This document shows positions 26,151 to 35,280 of a stretch of DNA of 64,000 nt, piece by piece. The position numbers were made by a program, and so were the translations under genes. The stretch comes from Bacteroides sp. (GTDB taxonomy: Bacteria; Bacteroidota; Bacteroidia; Bacteroidales; Muribaculaceae), in contig JAAVCX010000012.1 of NCBI GenBank assembly GCA_014802105.1, positions 16,738-80,737 on the forward strand, given 5' to 3'. Position 1 is the first letter of the stretch; every line of letters starts with the position of its first letter. The notes beneath the pieces are model-generated. The model was given only the letters and a program-made list of their open reading frames with translations, was not told the DNA's origin and searched no databases.

Positions 26151-27394
26151 TTTATTTTCAGAGATTTATTATTGTAGAGTGAAGTCATGTCACTGATCAC
26201 CACCTGCTCGCCGGTGGTCAGGCCCGAGACCACCTCGACATAATCGTAGTTGGCATCACCCAAAGTCACGTCACGCAACTCGAGGCGATCGTCGCCGGTG
26301 GCCACAAACAGACGGTAGACTCCGGCACCCGAGTAGACCGAGGGGACGGGAATACGGATCACATCGTCCATTATTGCGTTCATGATATAGACATCGACCT
26401 TGAGGCCCGATCGGAGCCGTGGATCGGAGGCATTGTCGAGACTGACCGAGAAGGCGATCACGCCGTTGCGCGACAGAGGGGTGATATTGCTGACACGCCC
26501 CGGAAGCTTCTCCTGCCCTATCCTGACCATGGCCCCGGAGCCTACCGAAATGCGGTCGGCATAGCCGTCGGGCAGCTCGCCGTCGACCTTGAAGCGCGAC
26601 AGGTCAGAAATGACGGCTATGCGTTCGCCCTCCGAGACCTTCTGGCCTATCTGGTCGTTGATATAAGTGACGGTAGCCGAACGCGGGGCACAGACTTGCG
26701 CGTCATCAAGGGTGCGTCGCTTCTCGAGCATATTTTTTTCGGCTATGCTGATATCGAGACGCTTCACGTTCATAGTGGCGTCGGCCACCCTGCGCTCGTT
26801 GTCGAGTTGCTGGCGCAGCTGACTCAGCTCGAGACATCCGGTGTCGTAGGCAAGCTGGGCCTGACGCACACGATCACCCGTACCCGAACCAAGAGAGTCG
26901 AGATAACGCTCGTTGCGGAGCTCCACGGCCTGTCGGTCTACACTCATTTCCTTGACCTTGATACGCAGGGCCAGATCTTTGAGACGGGTGTCGTCATTGA
27001 TGCGTTGTTGCTCGAGTTCGTAGCGTTTCATCTCTATCTGGTCGGCCTGTTTGTTGAAGTCGCTCTCGGTATTCTGCAGATCAAGGCGCAAGAGAGGCGT
27101 ACCGGCCGCCACAGTGTCGCCAGGTTTGCAATATATCTCCACCACACGGCTTGAGATTGGCGAATTGATTATCTCCTCAAAGGCTGGCACCACACTGCCT
27201 GCCCCGGTGACCGATGTCTCTATTGTTCCGCGGTCGGCCGTAGCCATGAGGAGTTCCTCACGTTTGACCGCAGGCTTCATCATCGCAAACAGGATAACGG
27301 CACCTGTGAGCAACACTCCACCACCGACAGCTATCGGCAAGAGTCGTCGGCGACGCATCAGGGCCCGTTCTCGCTTGGTTAATTCTCTATCCAT
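26147..27394 (-). CDS. HlyD/MacA-type periplasmic adaptor (membrane fusion protein)
   Basis: A 415-residue protein: a cytosolic basic start, one membrane anchor (about residues 20-40), a lipoyl/barrel-sandwich half motif (VVEIYCKPGDTVAAGTPLLRLD), a coiled-coil hairpin of about 100 residues (KRYELEQQR through RTLDDAQ), the second lipoyl half (APRSATVTYINDQIGQKVSEGERIA, interrupted by its loop), then beta-barrel domains. It bridges the ABC permeases and TolC. The ATG at 27394 was chosen; an in-frame TTG lies six codons upstream. It is the first gene of the operon. Confidence 0.9.
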   Translation of the reverse strand: MDRELTKRERALMRRRRLLPIAVGGGVLLTGAVILFAMMKPAVKREELLMATADRGTIETSVTGAGSVVPAFEEIINSPISSRVVEIYCKPGDTVAAGTPLLRLDLQNTESDFNKQADQIEMKRYELEQQRINDDTRLKDLALRIKVKEMSVDRQAVELRNERYLDSLGSGTGDRVRQAQLAYDTGCLELSQLRQQLDNERRVADATMNVKRLDISIAEKNMLEKRRTLDDAQVCAPRSATVTYINDQIGQKVSEGERIAVISDLSRFKVDGELPDGYADRISVGSGAMVRIGQEKLPGRVSNITPLSRNGVIAFSVSLDNASDPRLRSGLKVDVYIMNAIMDDVIRIPVPSVYSGAGVYRLFVATGDDRLELRDVTLGDANYDYVEVVSGLTTGEQVVISDMTSLYNNKSLKIK

Positions 27395-27431
27395 TATCTG
27401 TGATTGTTTCAAGGGTTTTGCCTTAAATAAT

Positions 27432-27447
27432 CACATTAACCGTGCCA
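27432..27447 (-). promoter_or_regulatory. Sigma-54-like promoter for the efflux operon
   Basis: TGGCACGGTTAATGTG on the minus strand, 37 bp before the adaptor ATG, matches the -24 element (TGGCAC) exactly and has the right spacing, but carries GT instead of the usual GC at -12. The operon encodes an NtrC-type activator, which supports the reading. Confidence 0.5.
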
Positions 27448-27486
27448 AAATATTAACTTACTGATTATCAACCATGGGCAAATTTC

Positions 27487-27512
27487 ATTATTGTCCGATT
27501 TCGGACAATAAT
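27487..27512. promoter_or_regulatory. 26-bp palindrome, candidate enhancer site for the NtrC-type regulator
   Basis: ATTATTGTCCGA at 27487-27498, a TT spacer, and the exact complement at 27501-27512 form a perfect palindrome. A further GTCCGA half follows at 27513. It lies about 40 bp upstream of the sigma-54-like promoter, which is a typical place for an activator dimer. Confidence 0.6.
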
Positions 27513-27571
27513 GTCCGAGACCAAGCCATTCTTGACATCCTGACAAGATGCCGAAATGTAGATTTGACAAA

Positions 27572-27645
27572 AAGAGACATCAGGAAACCTCCCGGTGTCG
27601 GTCTCACGATAGAGAGCGCCACGCGGAGTTTTCCTGATGTCTCTT
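27572..27645 (-). terminator. Terminator of the TPR-protein gene
   Basis: A perfect 16-bp inverted pair, AAGAGACATCAGGAAA at 27572-27587 and its complement at 27630-27645, encloses a GC-rich 42-nt loop with its own partial pairing. On the minus strand the stem leads into a T tract. It separates the TPR gene from the efflux operon. Confidence 0.75.
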
Positions 27646-27677
27646 GCAGATCTTAAGCTATCTTCTCAGCCGACAGA

Positions 27678-29279
27678 TCAGTTGTTGAAGAGATGGGAGT
27701 ATTTCTTGAGGAGGGTGTCAAACTCAGGATTGGAGCGCAGGGGAGCACAATTGAGATTGGCGGCCGAGGCTTTGGTCCAGTTATGATAATTGGCATAGCC
27801 CTTCTCGAGCGAAGTCTCCATGCAACGGAGGGCACGCTCGGTCAGTCCGGCCTGAGAGTAATAGCAAGCGGCCAGATAGTTGACCTCGCCATCATAGTCG
27901 TCGGCACTCTTGAGCACATTGGCCATCCACTTGTCGGCCTCCTCCTTGCGGTCGAGAGCCAGAAGGGCAAAACCGCGTAGTGACTTCACATCGTAATCAT
28001 CATATTCCATGTCGAGCACCATCTCATAGGCACGTTTGCCGTTGCGCTCCTGATGGCGGTAATCGGTGAGTACCCATCCACGCAGTATCTGAAGCTCAGG
28101 ATTTTCGGGATTGACCATCGCAGCCTCACTGAGAGCCACCGAGGCCTCGGCGCTCTGACCGTTGGCCACCATGGCGAGAGCCTTGGCACGGAGAGCATCG
28201 ATCAGTTCGGGGTCTTTCTCAAGAGCCTTTTCGGCGGCGGCCACCGCATCGGCAGCTTCACCCTTGGCGGTAAGGATTAACGACTTGGTGACATAATAGG
28301 GGCCGTTATACTCGGTGGCACTTATTGCAAAGTCGGCATTGAGCAGAGCGCGGTCATACTTTCCGAGATAATAGAAACACTCGGCCAGGGCACCGTTGAG
28401 ACCGGGATAGGAATCGAGGTTCTCGTTAATGATCTTGTCATAATCGGCGATAGCGGCGAGATAGTGGCAATGGCCCTGGGCGATCATGGCGCGGATAAAG
28501 TAGAACATACCGTTGCGCGGGGCCTTGCTGATAGCATTGGAGAGACCGGCCATCACCACGGGATAGTTGTGGCGCGAAGTCTCCACGAGATAGGCCAGTG
28601 CGTTGCCCGTGCTCTGATCGTCGACCGAGATGGCCGTAATGTAATCCTCGACGGCTCCGGGATCGTTGCCCATGAGACGGCGCACCGACGCTCGTCCCAG
28701 ATAGATCTCGCTGCGGTTGGGGGTCAGTGCCACGGCACGGTCAGCAAGCTCGTTGGCTGTGCCGAGATTGTTTTGCTTGACATCCACACGAGCCAGACCC
28801 AACAGGGCATCCTGGCTGGCGGGATTGAGGCGGAGCATCAGGTTATAGTCGGCCTTGGCCTCGTTGTAGCGTCCCATCTCATAGAGCACATTGGCACGCT
28901 GGAAGATTGTGCCATATTCCTGAGGAGCCATCTCGAGTATCTTGTTGAGATCGGCGAGAGCCTCGGCATATTTCTTCTGACGCTGATAGATGCGCGCCCT
29001 CACCTGATAGGCCGGATAGAGGGCTTCGGCATCGTTGGGGTCAAAGTATTTGAAAGCGGTGTTGACATCGTCGAGCGCCTTGACGTAGTCGTGGTGAGCA
29101 TAATAGAGATCAGCCCGGCGCACGAGAGTCTCGGGATCGCGGGGGTCTTCCTCGAGAAGCTCCTCGTATGCTTTGGCAAGGGCCTGCGACATGGGGTCGC
29201 TGTAAGTCATCTGAGCCTTGGCTGAGAATGATGCGGCACCCAGGAGCAGGGCAATGGCAGTGAAACGGAGTATGCGCAT
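27678..29279 (-). CDS. Exported tetratricopeptide-repeat protein
   Basis: A 533-residue protein with a signal peptide (ending SAKAQ, about residue 23) followed by about 14 TPR-like helical pairs through the whole length, for example AEALYPAYQVRARIYQRQ, AEALADLNKILEMAPQEYG and ATEYNGPYYVTKSLILTAKG. TPR arrays bind other proteins; no enzymatic domain is seen. The gene stands alone, ended by a strong terminator, and its partner is unknown. Confidence 0.88.
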   Translation of the reverse strand: MRILRFTAIALLLGAASFSAKAQMTYSDPMSQALAKAYEELLEEDPRDPETLVRRADLYYAHHDYVKALDDVNTAFKYFDPNDAEALYPAYQVRARIYQRQKKYAEALADLNKILEMAPQEYGTIFQRANVLYEMGRYNEAKADYNLMLRLNPASQDALLGLARVDVKQNNLGTANELADRAVALTPNRSEIYLGRASVRRLMGNDPGAVEDYITAISVDDQSTGNALAYLVETSRHNYPVVMAGLSNAISKAPRNGMFYFIRAMIAQGHCHYLAAIADYDKIINENLDSYPGLNGALAECFYYLGKYDRALLNADFAISATEYNGPYYVTKSLILTAKGEAADAVAAAEKALEKDPELIDALRAKALAMVANGQSAEASVALSEAAMVNPENPELQILRGWVLTDYRHQERNGKRAYEMVLDMEYDDYDVKSLRGFALLALDRKEEADKWMANVLKSADDYDGEVNYLAACYYSQAGLTERALRCMETSLEKGYANYHNWTKASAANLNCAPLRSNPEFDTLLKKYSHLFNN

Positions 29280-29327
29280 TAATGTAATGTTTAATGATTG
29301 TCTATTGTGAGTGTATTTTTTAATATC

Positions 29328-30035
29328 TTATCCCAGGCTGTCGAGCACGTGACAGGCAGTGATGGAATAGAGGGCAGCTGTCTCGGTACGAAGCCGATTA
29401 TCGCCAAAGGTCACGGGGATCACGCCCGAGCCGGCGAGCATGGCGATCTCGGCCGGAGTGAAATCGCCCTCGGGCCCTATGAAAACGACGGTGTCGACCC
29501 CACGGTGATAGGCCGAGGCGAGATCACGACGCTCGACACTCTCGTCGCAATAGCCGACAAAACGCTGAGGGGCTGAGAGCCCGGCAACAGCTTGCCTGAG
29601 CGGGGTCAGAGGATCTATGACCGGCATCCACGCCTTGAGCGACTGCTTCATGGCCGAGACGGCTATCTTCTCGAGCCGCTCGGTCTTGAGTTCGCGGCGC
29701 TCGCTGCGGTCACAGAGTATGGGCACCACCCGATTGACGCCTATCTCGGTGAGCTTCTCCACAAGCCACTCCATGCGGTCGAGATGTTTGGTCGGAGCCA
29801 CCGCCACGGTGAGCTGCTGAGTCCAGCTCAGGGGCTGAGGTCGGCACTCCACTATCTCGACACCGGCGCGTTTGGGATGGGCGTCAACGAGCCGGCACAC
29901 GTAGAGGTTACCCTTACCGTCAATGACCTGCAGATCGTCGCCCGGCTGCATGCGCATCACTTTGACGGCATGACGCGAGTCGCTCTCGGGGAGCGTCAGA
30001 CTTGAGGCTATGTCGGGTGAATAGAATTGTATCAT
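29328..30035 (-). CDS. rsmE: 16S rRNA (uracil1498-N3)-methyltransferase
   Basis: A 235-residue SPOUT-class enzyme that methylates U1498 of 16S rRNA with SAM. The N-terminal PUA-like part (HAVKVMRMQPGDDLQVIDGKG) and the C-terminal knot motifs FIGPEGDFTPAEI and RLRTETAAL are present. The length is usual. It follows the DUF151 gene with 12 bp between and probably shares its transcript. Confidence 0.96.
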   Translation of the reverse strand: MIQFYSPDIASSLTLPESDSRHAVKVMRMQPGDDLQVIDGKGNLYVCRLVDAHPKRAGVEIVECRPQPLSWTQQLTVAVAPTKHLDRMEWLVEKLTEIGVNRVVPILCDRSERRELKTERLEKIAVSAMKQSLKAWMPVIDPLTPLRQAVAGLSAPQRFVGYCDESVERRDLASAYHRGVDTVVFIGPEGDFTPAEIAMLAGSGVIPVTFGDNRLRTETAALYSITACHVLDSLG

Positions 30036-30047
30036 CTCTCTCGAAAC

Positions 30048-30782
30048 TTAACTATTAGAGTCCGAAGGGTCTGAAATATCTGTCGGCTCTTCCCCCTCTG
30101 ACTTCCCTCGGGCCTGCTCCTTGAGGCGGATGATCTCCGAGACCTTGGAAGCCTCCTCATATTCCTCTTTTTCAATGAGGCGGTCGAGGGTGCGGCGCAG
30201 CTCCTCGAGAGAATAGTTTTCGAGACGCGGTTCCCGCGGATGAGTGTCGGAGTCCTTGTCGCCGTTGGCGATCGCGCCCCCCTCCTCATCAGAGTCTGAG
30301 TCAGAGCCGGGAGCCGGGTTTATCTCCATCTCAAAACCGGTCTCTTCGAGGATAGCCCGGGTGGTATAGATCGGCGCGCCGGTGCGCATGGCTATGGCCA
30401 CAGCGTCAGAGGTGCGCGAGTCTATTGTCACAGTGCGCTCAGAGTCGCTGAAGGTGAGTTCAGAGTAGAACACTCCGTCCTCAAACCTGTAGATAAACAC
30501 CTCCTGAAGCTCTATGCCGAAAGCGCGGCCCAGACTGGTGAACAACTCGTGAGTCATAGGGCGCGGAGTGACGATCCCCTCCATCCTGATAGCTATGGCC
30601 TGTGCTTCGCCGGCACCTATCACCACGGGGATGCGTATCGGGCCGTCGATCTCCGAGAGGATCAGCGCATAGGCTCCGTTGCTGATCTGGCTATAGGAGA
30701 GACCCAGCACTTTGAGTCTCACACGCTCGTCGGGGTCGGGAGTGGCACCCGAGAGCGAGTCAAAGATATTATCGTTGTCCAT
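30048..30782 (-). CDS. Bifunctional nuclease-family (DUF151) protein with UvrB/C-like motif
   Basis: A 244-residue protein. Residues about 20-155 form the BFN/DUF151 domain (IPVVIGAGEAQAIAIRMEG, TPRPMTHELF and SDAVAIAMRTGAPIYT). An acidic linker follows, then a UVR motif (SLEELRRTLDRLIEKEEYEEASKVSEIIR, split at its turn) at about 195-225. This domain pairing is usual for Bacteroidota. Family members have reported nuclease activity in plants and are poorly known in bacteria. It lies between the thiouridylase gene and rsmE, so an RNA-related role is plausible but inferred. Confidence 0.9.
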   Translation of the reverse strand: MDNDNIFDSLSGATPDPDERVRLKVLGLSYSQISNGAYALILSEIDGPIRIPVVIGAGEAQAIAIRMEGIVTPRPMTHELFTSLGRAFGIELQEVFIYRFEDGVFYSELTFSDSERTVTIDSRTSDAVAIAMRTGAPIYTTRAILEETGFEMEINPAPGSDSDSDEEGGAIANGDKDSDTHPREPRLENYSLEELRRTLDRLIEKEEYEEASKVSEIIRLKEQARGKSEGEEPTDISDPSDSNS

Positions 30783-30802
30783 AGGATTGATTTTTCATTA
30801 CT

Positions 30803-31882
30803 TCAGAGCATTGTGTCGCGGCCGGTGATCACTCCGCTGCCAAGACAGATGGAATGGTCGGGGGTATAGATCACCGCAAACTGTCCCGGGGCTATGCCCT
30901 GGACCCGCCACTCCGACTCTATGACATATTCGCCCTCGTCAAGACGTGTCAGCCGTCCGTGCAATATCTCGGGTGTGTGGCGGTTTTTGAACGTGATCTC
31001 CACATTCTCACAGGCCTCACGCCAGGGATCTTCGGTCAGCCAGTGCATCTCATCGAGATGGAGGGTGTGACCATACTGCTTGTCGGTGTCATAGCCGCGC
31101 GAGACATACACCACATTGTCGTGGACATTCTTCTTGACCACATACCAGGGGCCTCCGCTGAGGCCGAGCCCCTTGCGCTGGCCGATAGTGTGAAACCAGA
31201 AGCCGCGGTGAGTGCCGAGTTTGCGTCCGGTCTCGAGCTCTACGATGGCTCCGGGCTTTTCGCCCAGATGGCGCGCGAGAAAATCATTATAGTTGATCTT
31301 ACCGAGGAAACAGATACCCTGACTGTCGCGTCGGAAAGCATTGGGCATAGAAGTCTCGATAGCTATGCGCCTCACCTCAGCCTTGGGGAGGTCGCCGATA
31401 GGGAAGATCAGGTGGCTGAGCTGTGGATAGGTGATGCGGCAGAGGAAGTCGGTCTGATCCTTGACAGGATCGGGAGCTGTACCGAGCCAGACCTTGCCGT
31501 CCTTCTCGACACGTCGGGCGTAGTGGCCGGTGGCAGTGAGGTCAAACTCCTTGCCCCAACGCTCCTCGAAGAAACCAAATTTGATCATCCTGTTGCACAT
31601 CACGTCGGGGTTGGGGGTCAACCCTTCCCTGACAGTGCGCAGGGCATACTCCATGACATTGTCCCAATACTCCTGATGGAGAGAGACCACCTCAAAGGGG
31701 AGCCGGTAACGGGCGGCTATGTAGCGACACATCTCGATATCCTCGTCGGCCGAGCAGTCGCCGCGGCCGTCATCGAGACCTATGCGTATGTAGAAGAGGT
31801 GAAGATCGTGACCCTCCTCGAGCAAGCGATGGACGGCCACGGCGCTATCGACGCCTCCTGATATGAGCACGGCTATTCTCAT
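30803..31882 (-). CDS. mnmA: tRNA-specific 2-thiouridylase (MnmA family)
   Basis: A 359-residue enzyme that puts sulfur on U34 of tRNA. It shows the PP-loop SGGVDS (residues 8-13), the catalytic-Cys region NPDVMCNRMIKFG and the second Cys region RRDSQGICFLG, then the C-terminal beta-barrel. Bacteroidota often carry two MnmA homologues, so this may be one of a pair; the symbol is given with that reservation. The stop is 20 bp before the DUF151 gene. Confidence 0.92.
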   Translation of the reverse strand: MRIAVLISGGVDSAVAVHRLLEEGHDLHLFYIRIGLDDGRGDCSADEDIEMCRYIAARYRLPFEVVSLHQEYWDNVMEYALRTVREGLTPNPDVMCNRMIKFGFFEERWGKEFDLTATGHYARRVEKDGKVWLGTAPDPVKDQTDFLCRITYPQLSHLIFPIGDLPKAEVRRIAIETSMPNAFRRDSQGICFLGKINYNDFLARHLGEKPGAIVELETGRKLGTHRGFWFHTIGQRKGLGLSGGPWYVVKKNVHDNVVYVSRGYDTDKQYGHTLHLDEMHWLTEDPWREACENVEITFKNRHTPEILHGRLTRLDEGEYVIESEWRVQGIAPGQFAVIYTPDHSICLGSGVITGRDTML

Positions 31883-31886
31883 GGGC

Positions 31887-32396
31887 TTAGACCTCCTCGA
31901 GTTCCTCCTCCTCGTTCTTGCCGAGGGTGTTGATCAGATAGAGCGATAGCAGATAATCGACCGAAATCTTTCCGGGCCCGGCTATGAGCATGTAGATATA
32001 TATGCCTATAAACATGATAGGCAGATAGCCGGGATCGGTGGAATCGAGTCCGTAGACGGGGAGATTGGGCACCATGTCGTGGAGGATATAATACTCGGCG
32101 GCACACATGGCCACGATGCAGGGCACGGTGCTCAGGCGTGTCAGAAAGCCGACCATGATGAAGAGCGAGCACACCAGCTCAATGATGATCATCAGGGTGA
32201 GCGAGGTAGCCGGCGAGAAGTCCATCACTGTCGGGAAGGTCTGAGACAGAGCTTCGAAATGAACCAGATGACGTATTCCGAACTGCAGGAGCATGACTCC
32301 GACGAATAGGCGCATGAAGAGACGGGCAAGGTTGGTGTAGGTGAAACCTGTGAGTCTCAGATAGATCCTCGAGAGTATAGATGCTATGCTTGACAT
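31887..32396 (-). CDS. DoxX-family membrane protein
   Basis: A 169-residue protein with four membrane segments (about residues 25-45, 65-88, 92-110 and 125-145). The first contains LFVGVMLLQFGIRHLVHFEAL, split across the DoxX hallmark region, and the second VCSLFIMVGFLTRL. The C-terminal tail is acidic (KNEEEELEEV). DoxX-type proteins are linked to redox homeostasis in some bacteria; here the role is unknown. It is followed 4 bp later by mnmA, so both are likely co-transcribed with the upstream redoxin. Confidence 0.85.
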   Translation of the reverse strand: MSSIASILSRIYLRLTGFTYTNLARLFMRLFVGVMLLQFGIRHLVHFEALSQTFPTVMDFSPATSLTLMIIIELVCSLFIMVGFLTRLSTVPCIVAMCAAEYYILHDMVPNLPVYGLDSTDPGYLPIMFIGIYIYMLIAGPGKISVDYLLSLYLINTLGKNEEEELEEV

Positions 32397-32422
32397 GATG
32401 CTTGAATTCCTTTAGTGGTTGC

Positions 32423-33316
32423 TTAACGTTTTCTGAGCTGTCGGGCTATATCGAGCAGTTGATTGATGCCCAGATGTTTGTACCATATATTACCGTTACG
32501 CCCGAGGACATAGAAGTCAGGGGTACCGCTACGCAGATCTATGGTCAGGTCGGCATCGGGGGCGGCCCCTACTATCCAGTTTTTGGGATAAGACTCCATC
32601 ATTTTGCGCCACTCATCATCGGGCTCACAGAGCGAGAGCGACACAACTTTGACAAGACCGCTGTTGATCAGCTCGGTCATCGACACGTCGGCATCGAGAC
32701 GCAGACGTGTCATGGAGCAGTCGTCACAATCGGGATCATTGAAAAATACTATCACCACCTCGGCCGTGTCGTTCTTGAGATTACCCTGAGAGCCGTCGAG
32801 ACGGGTGTAGGGAAGCGAGGGGGCAGGTTGGCCGATCAGGGAATTGCGCAACACCTCGGCCTGCTGGACATAGCGGGCTTTCTCGGCCTTTGATATACGC
32901 TTGTTGGAGGCAATGGCTTCGGCCACAGGGAGGTAAAGCTCGTCAATCCACATCTGGGCCGTGTCGCCATAGAGATGGCCCTCAGCTATCTCAGCCAGAA
33001 AGAGCTGATCTTTAGGCTGTTTCTCAAGTTTTTTCATCAGTGCCGTCATACCTTTTACAGCCGAGTCGGCCGAGGCATTGGCTATGATTTTCATATAGGT
33101 GCGCATCTCATTGGCCATCTTCTGTTTGGCCGAGAAGGCTTTAGACATCTCACAGAAGTCCCAGAAATGGTCAGCGAGATAATCACATCGGCCCTGAAAG
33201 GTCTTCACCGAGTCAGGCACTATCGGATAGGGGAAATAGGTATTGGGAGCGCTCTGAGCCCGTCCGGCCAGGCCTACGAGCGTCAGTATCATTATTATCA
33301 GATATTTTAACTTCAT
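32423..33316 (-). CDS. Exported DUF5106/thioredoxin-fold protein
   Basis: A 297-residue protein with a signal peptide (ending GRAQS, about residue 21), an N-terminal DUF5106-like helical domain (about 25-170) and a C-terminal redoxin-like domain from about 175 (IGQPAPSLPYTRLDG, then FFNDPDCDDCSMTRLRLD). The CxxC is C-D-D-C. The ATG at 33316 was chosen because the -7 element at 33395-33402 would leave a start at 33391 untranscribed. It is the third exported thioredoxin-fold protein in the window and leads a transcript toward DoxX and mnmA. Confidence 0.87.
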   Translation of the reverse strand: MKLKYLIIMILTLVGLAGRAQSAPNTYFPYPIVPDSVKTFQGRCDYLADHFWDFCEMSKAFSAKQKMANEMRTYMKIIANASADSAVKGMTALMKKLEKQPKDQLFLAEIAEGHLYGDTAQMWIDELYLPVAEAIASNKRISKAEKARYVQQAEVLRNSLIGQPAPSLPYTRLDGSQGNLKNDTAEVVIVFFNDPDCDDCSMTRLRLDADVSMTELINSGLVKVVSLSLCEPDDEWRKMMESYPKNWIVGAAPDADLTIDLRSGTPDFYVLGRNGNIWYKHLGINQLLDIARQLRKR

Positions 33317-33394
33317 AACTTTGTTTTTAACTTTATTTATATCAGGCAAAACCGTAGAGCCAAACGGAAACGTAAATCCACAGTTTCGCAATCA

Positions 33395-33402
33395 CAAAGT
33401 TA
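33395..33402 (-). promoter_or_regulatory. -7 element before the DUF5106 gene
   Basis: TAACTTTG on the minus strand, about 80 bp before the ATG, matches TAnnTTTG. No TTTG stands at the expected -33 distance. Confidence 0.4.
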
Positions 33403-33459
33403 CGCAAAATCCCCGTAATCACCAAGAAAAACCCATCCCCCATCATATCCTCCACCGCC

Positions 33460-33571
33460 GAAAAGGAACATGGACATAGGGAATAAATACGACAAAAGGA
33501 TTAAAGTATACGGGTAAGAACAAAAAATAATCCTTATGTCTTTTATATTCCTATATCCATGTTCCTTTTTC
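33460..33571. repeat. 112-bp long imperfect hairpin element
   Basis: Left arm 33460-33503 and right arm 33528-33571 are complementary over about 43 bp with roughly six differences; the outer part is AAAAGGAACATGGA with its complement. The loop is about 24 nt. It begins 5 bp after the stop of the PKD-like gene. It could end that transcript, but the long arms and size also suit a small non-autonomous element. No coding frame is present. Confidence 0.75.
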
Positions 33572-33576
33572 GCGTC

Positions 33577-35274
33577 TTATCGTGCCTTGATGGCGGTGAC
33601 TTCGGTGGAGATTTCGCCGAGGATACCGCTTTGACCAAGCACTGCGCTTTGGATCTTGACAAAGTCGATATAGTCAAGTGCAACGGGTGAGCCGTCGGCC
33701 ATGACGGCATTGCTTATTTTAAACCCGTTGGCCACACCTCCCGGGAGAAGGTCTGAACCGGTATTATCGACATAGCCCCAGCCATAAGGAGCGTTTGTCC
33801 AAAATCCTGTCACAGGATCCTGAGTGTGATGGGGCGGCAGCATACGTCCGCGCAGGGTGTAGACCCCTGCTCTCAGCCATGAGGGATAATAACTCGGCTG
33901 AGCATGATTGACACCGAGATAGGCCACCTCGCCCTCAGTACCTCCGTTATCGCTCCACATCACCGGGAGCTCCCCGGCCGAGGGTCGATAGTAGGTCACT
34001 GCATAATCGGCTGTCGGTGAGGCAGACGACCATTCTGATCCGCGTAGCTCATACCACTCGTCGTCGGGCAGTCCGTTGCCATTTACATCCTGCATCACCC
34101 AAACGACACCAGGCTCACACGAGGAGCCTTGGGCGCTCTCAAACTGATTGCCTGAGACCGCGAAATCCCAATCGGGATTACCGGCCGCAACGCTGTAATC
34201 AAAACCGGCGATCAGACAGCCGCCAAAAGCTCCGAGCGAGACGGCTCGTCCTCCGGCCAGTGCATCCTGAGCCCAACGGGCCGCCTCCAGTGAGTCGGTG
34301 AGCTGAGCCTGATCCCCGTCGTTGATAAATTGTCCCGGAGCGGGCGTATATTCAAAGACCTTGAAACCATTGCCACCCGTAGGGCCCTGACGGCGGCGCG
34401 AGGCTTCGTCAGAGTCGACACACACTACCTCAGCTGTGGCCATGATCCCCTCGGGAGTAATGACGGTTATGTCGTAACTCCCCGGAGCGCCGGGGGTAAA
34501 AACGAGCATAGGGCCGCTGTCGCCCTGCGGCTCTCCATTGACGCTCCAGCTATAAGAAGATGGACTGAAACCCTCGGCCACGACACTGAGGCAGACAGCC
34601 CGGCCGGGGAAAGTATAACGGGTAGACGAGCGGTAACCATAACTCAGTCCGGGAAAATGGAGAGTTCCGGGAGAACCGTCGGTAACGGTCACTACAAACT
34701 TCAGGCTGGTCTCCCCATCAGTATTGGAGGCCTTGACCGCGAGATGAAAGACACCGGCTTCGTCAGACTTAAACGTATATTGGCTCTCGCTCGAGACCTC
34801 TCTCTCATCCACGCTCCACACTATCGTGAAGTCATCGTCTTCAGCGTTGAGCAGTGTCGGCTCAAAAGTTATCTCCCGGCCTGTCTGCACCCTGTAACCA
34901 CCCTGAGGCACCCTCAATTCTATCACCGGGGCCGAGGGTTTCACCACATTGATTCTGATATCCACCTCGGTTGTACCCGAGGAGTTGGTGGCCCTGAGCG
35001 TGAAATAGTAAGAGCCTGGAGCGGAGGAAGTAAACCTCAACACCGGGCCACGCTCCACTACCGATCCGTCGGTCACCCACTCCACCTCTCCGCCATCGAG
35101 ATAACGGAAGAGCGGAGCCACCACGATCTCGCGGTCGGTGACGCCGGTGTAAGTATTGTCATCGCTCGAGAGCACTATTTCAGGCAGGGCGAGCGCAGGG
35201 ATAACCTCGTCGCGGCTACAAGCCGAAATGAGCATCGCCAAAGCAACCGCTATTACACACATCCACCCTTTCAT
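33577..35274 (-). CDS. Surface lipoprotein with PKD/Ig-like repeats
   Basis: A 565-residue protein with a lipoprotein signal (LISAC, Cys19). There are three PKD/Ig-like domains of about 85-95 residues, each ending in a variant of PGSYYFTLRATNSSG (about residues 25-110, 115-200 and 205-290). The C-terminal 270 residues contain VWVMQDVNGNGLPDDEWYELRGSE, which could bind calcium at D-x-N-x-N-G-x-x-D, then a beta-rich tail. Related proteins in Bacteroidales sit near TonB-dependent transporters, but none is adjacent here. It is probably a cell-surface binding protein with an unknown ligand. Confidence 0.85.
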   Translation of the reverse strand: MKGWMCVIAVALAMLISACSRDEVIPALALPEIVLSSDDNTYTGVTDREIVVAPLFRYLDGGEVEWVTDGSVVERGPVLRFTSSAPGSYYFTLRATNSSGTTEVDIRINVVKPSAPVIELRVPQGGYRVQTGREITFEPTLLNAEDDDFTIVWSVDEREVSSESQYTFKSDEAGVFHLAVKASNTDGETSLKFVVTVTDGSPGTLHFPGLSYGYRSSTRYTFPGRAVCLSVVAEGFSPSSYSWSVNGEPQGDSGPMLVFTPGAPGSYDITVITPEGIMATAEVVCVDSDEASRRRQGPTGGNGFKVFEYTPAPGQFINDGDQAQLTDSLEAARWAQDALAGGRAVSLGAFGGCLIAGFDYSVAAGNPDWDFAVSGNQFESAQGSSCEPGVVWVMQDVNGNGLPDDEWYELRGSEWSSASPTADYAVTYYRPSAGELPVMWSDNGGTEGEVAYLGVNHAQPSYYPSWLRAGVYTLRGRMLPPHHTQDPVTGFWTNAPYGWGYVDNTGSDLLPGGVANGFKISNAVMADGSPVALDYIDFVKIQSAVLGQSGILGEISTEVTAIKAR

Positions 35275-35280
35275 AACTAT

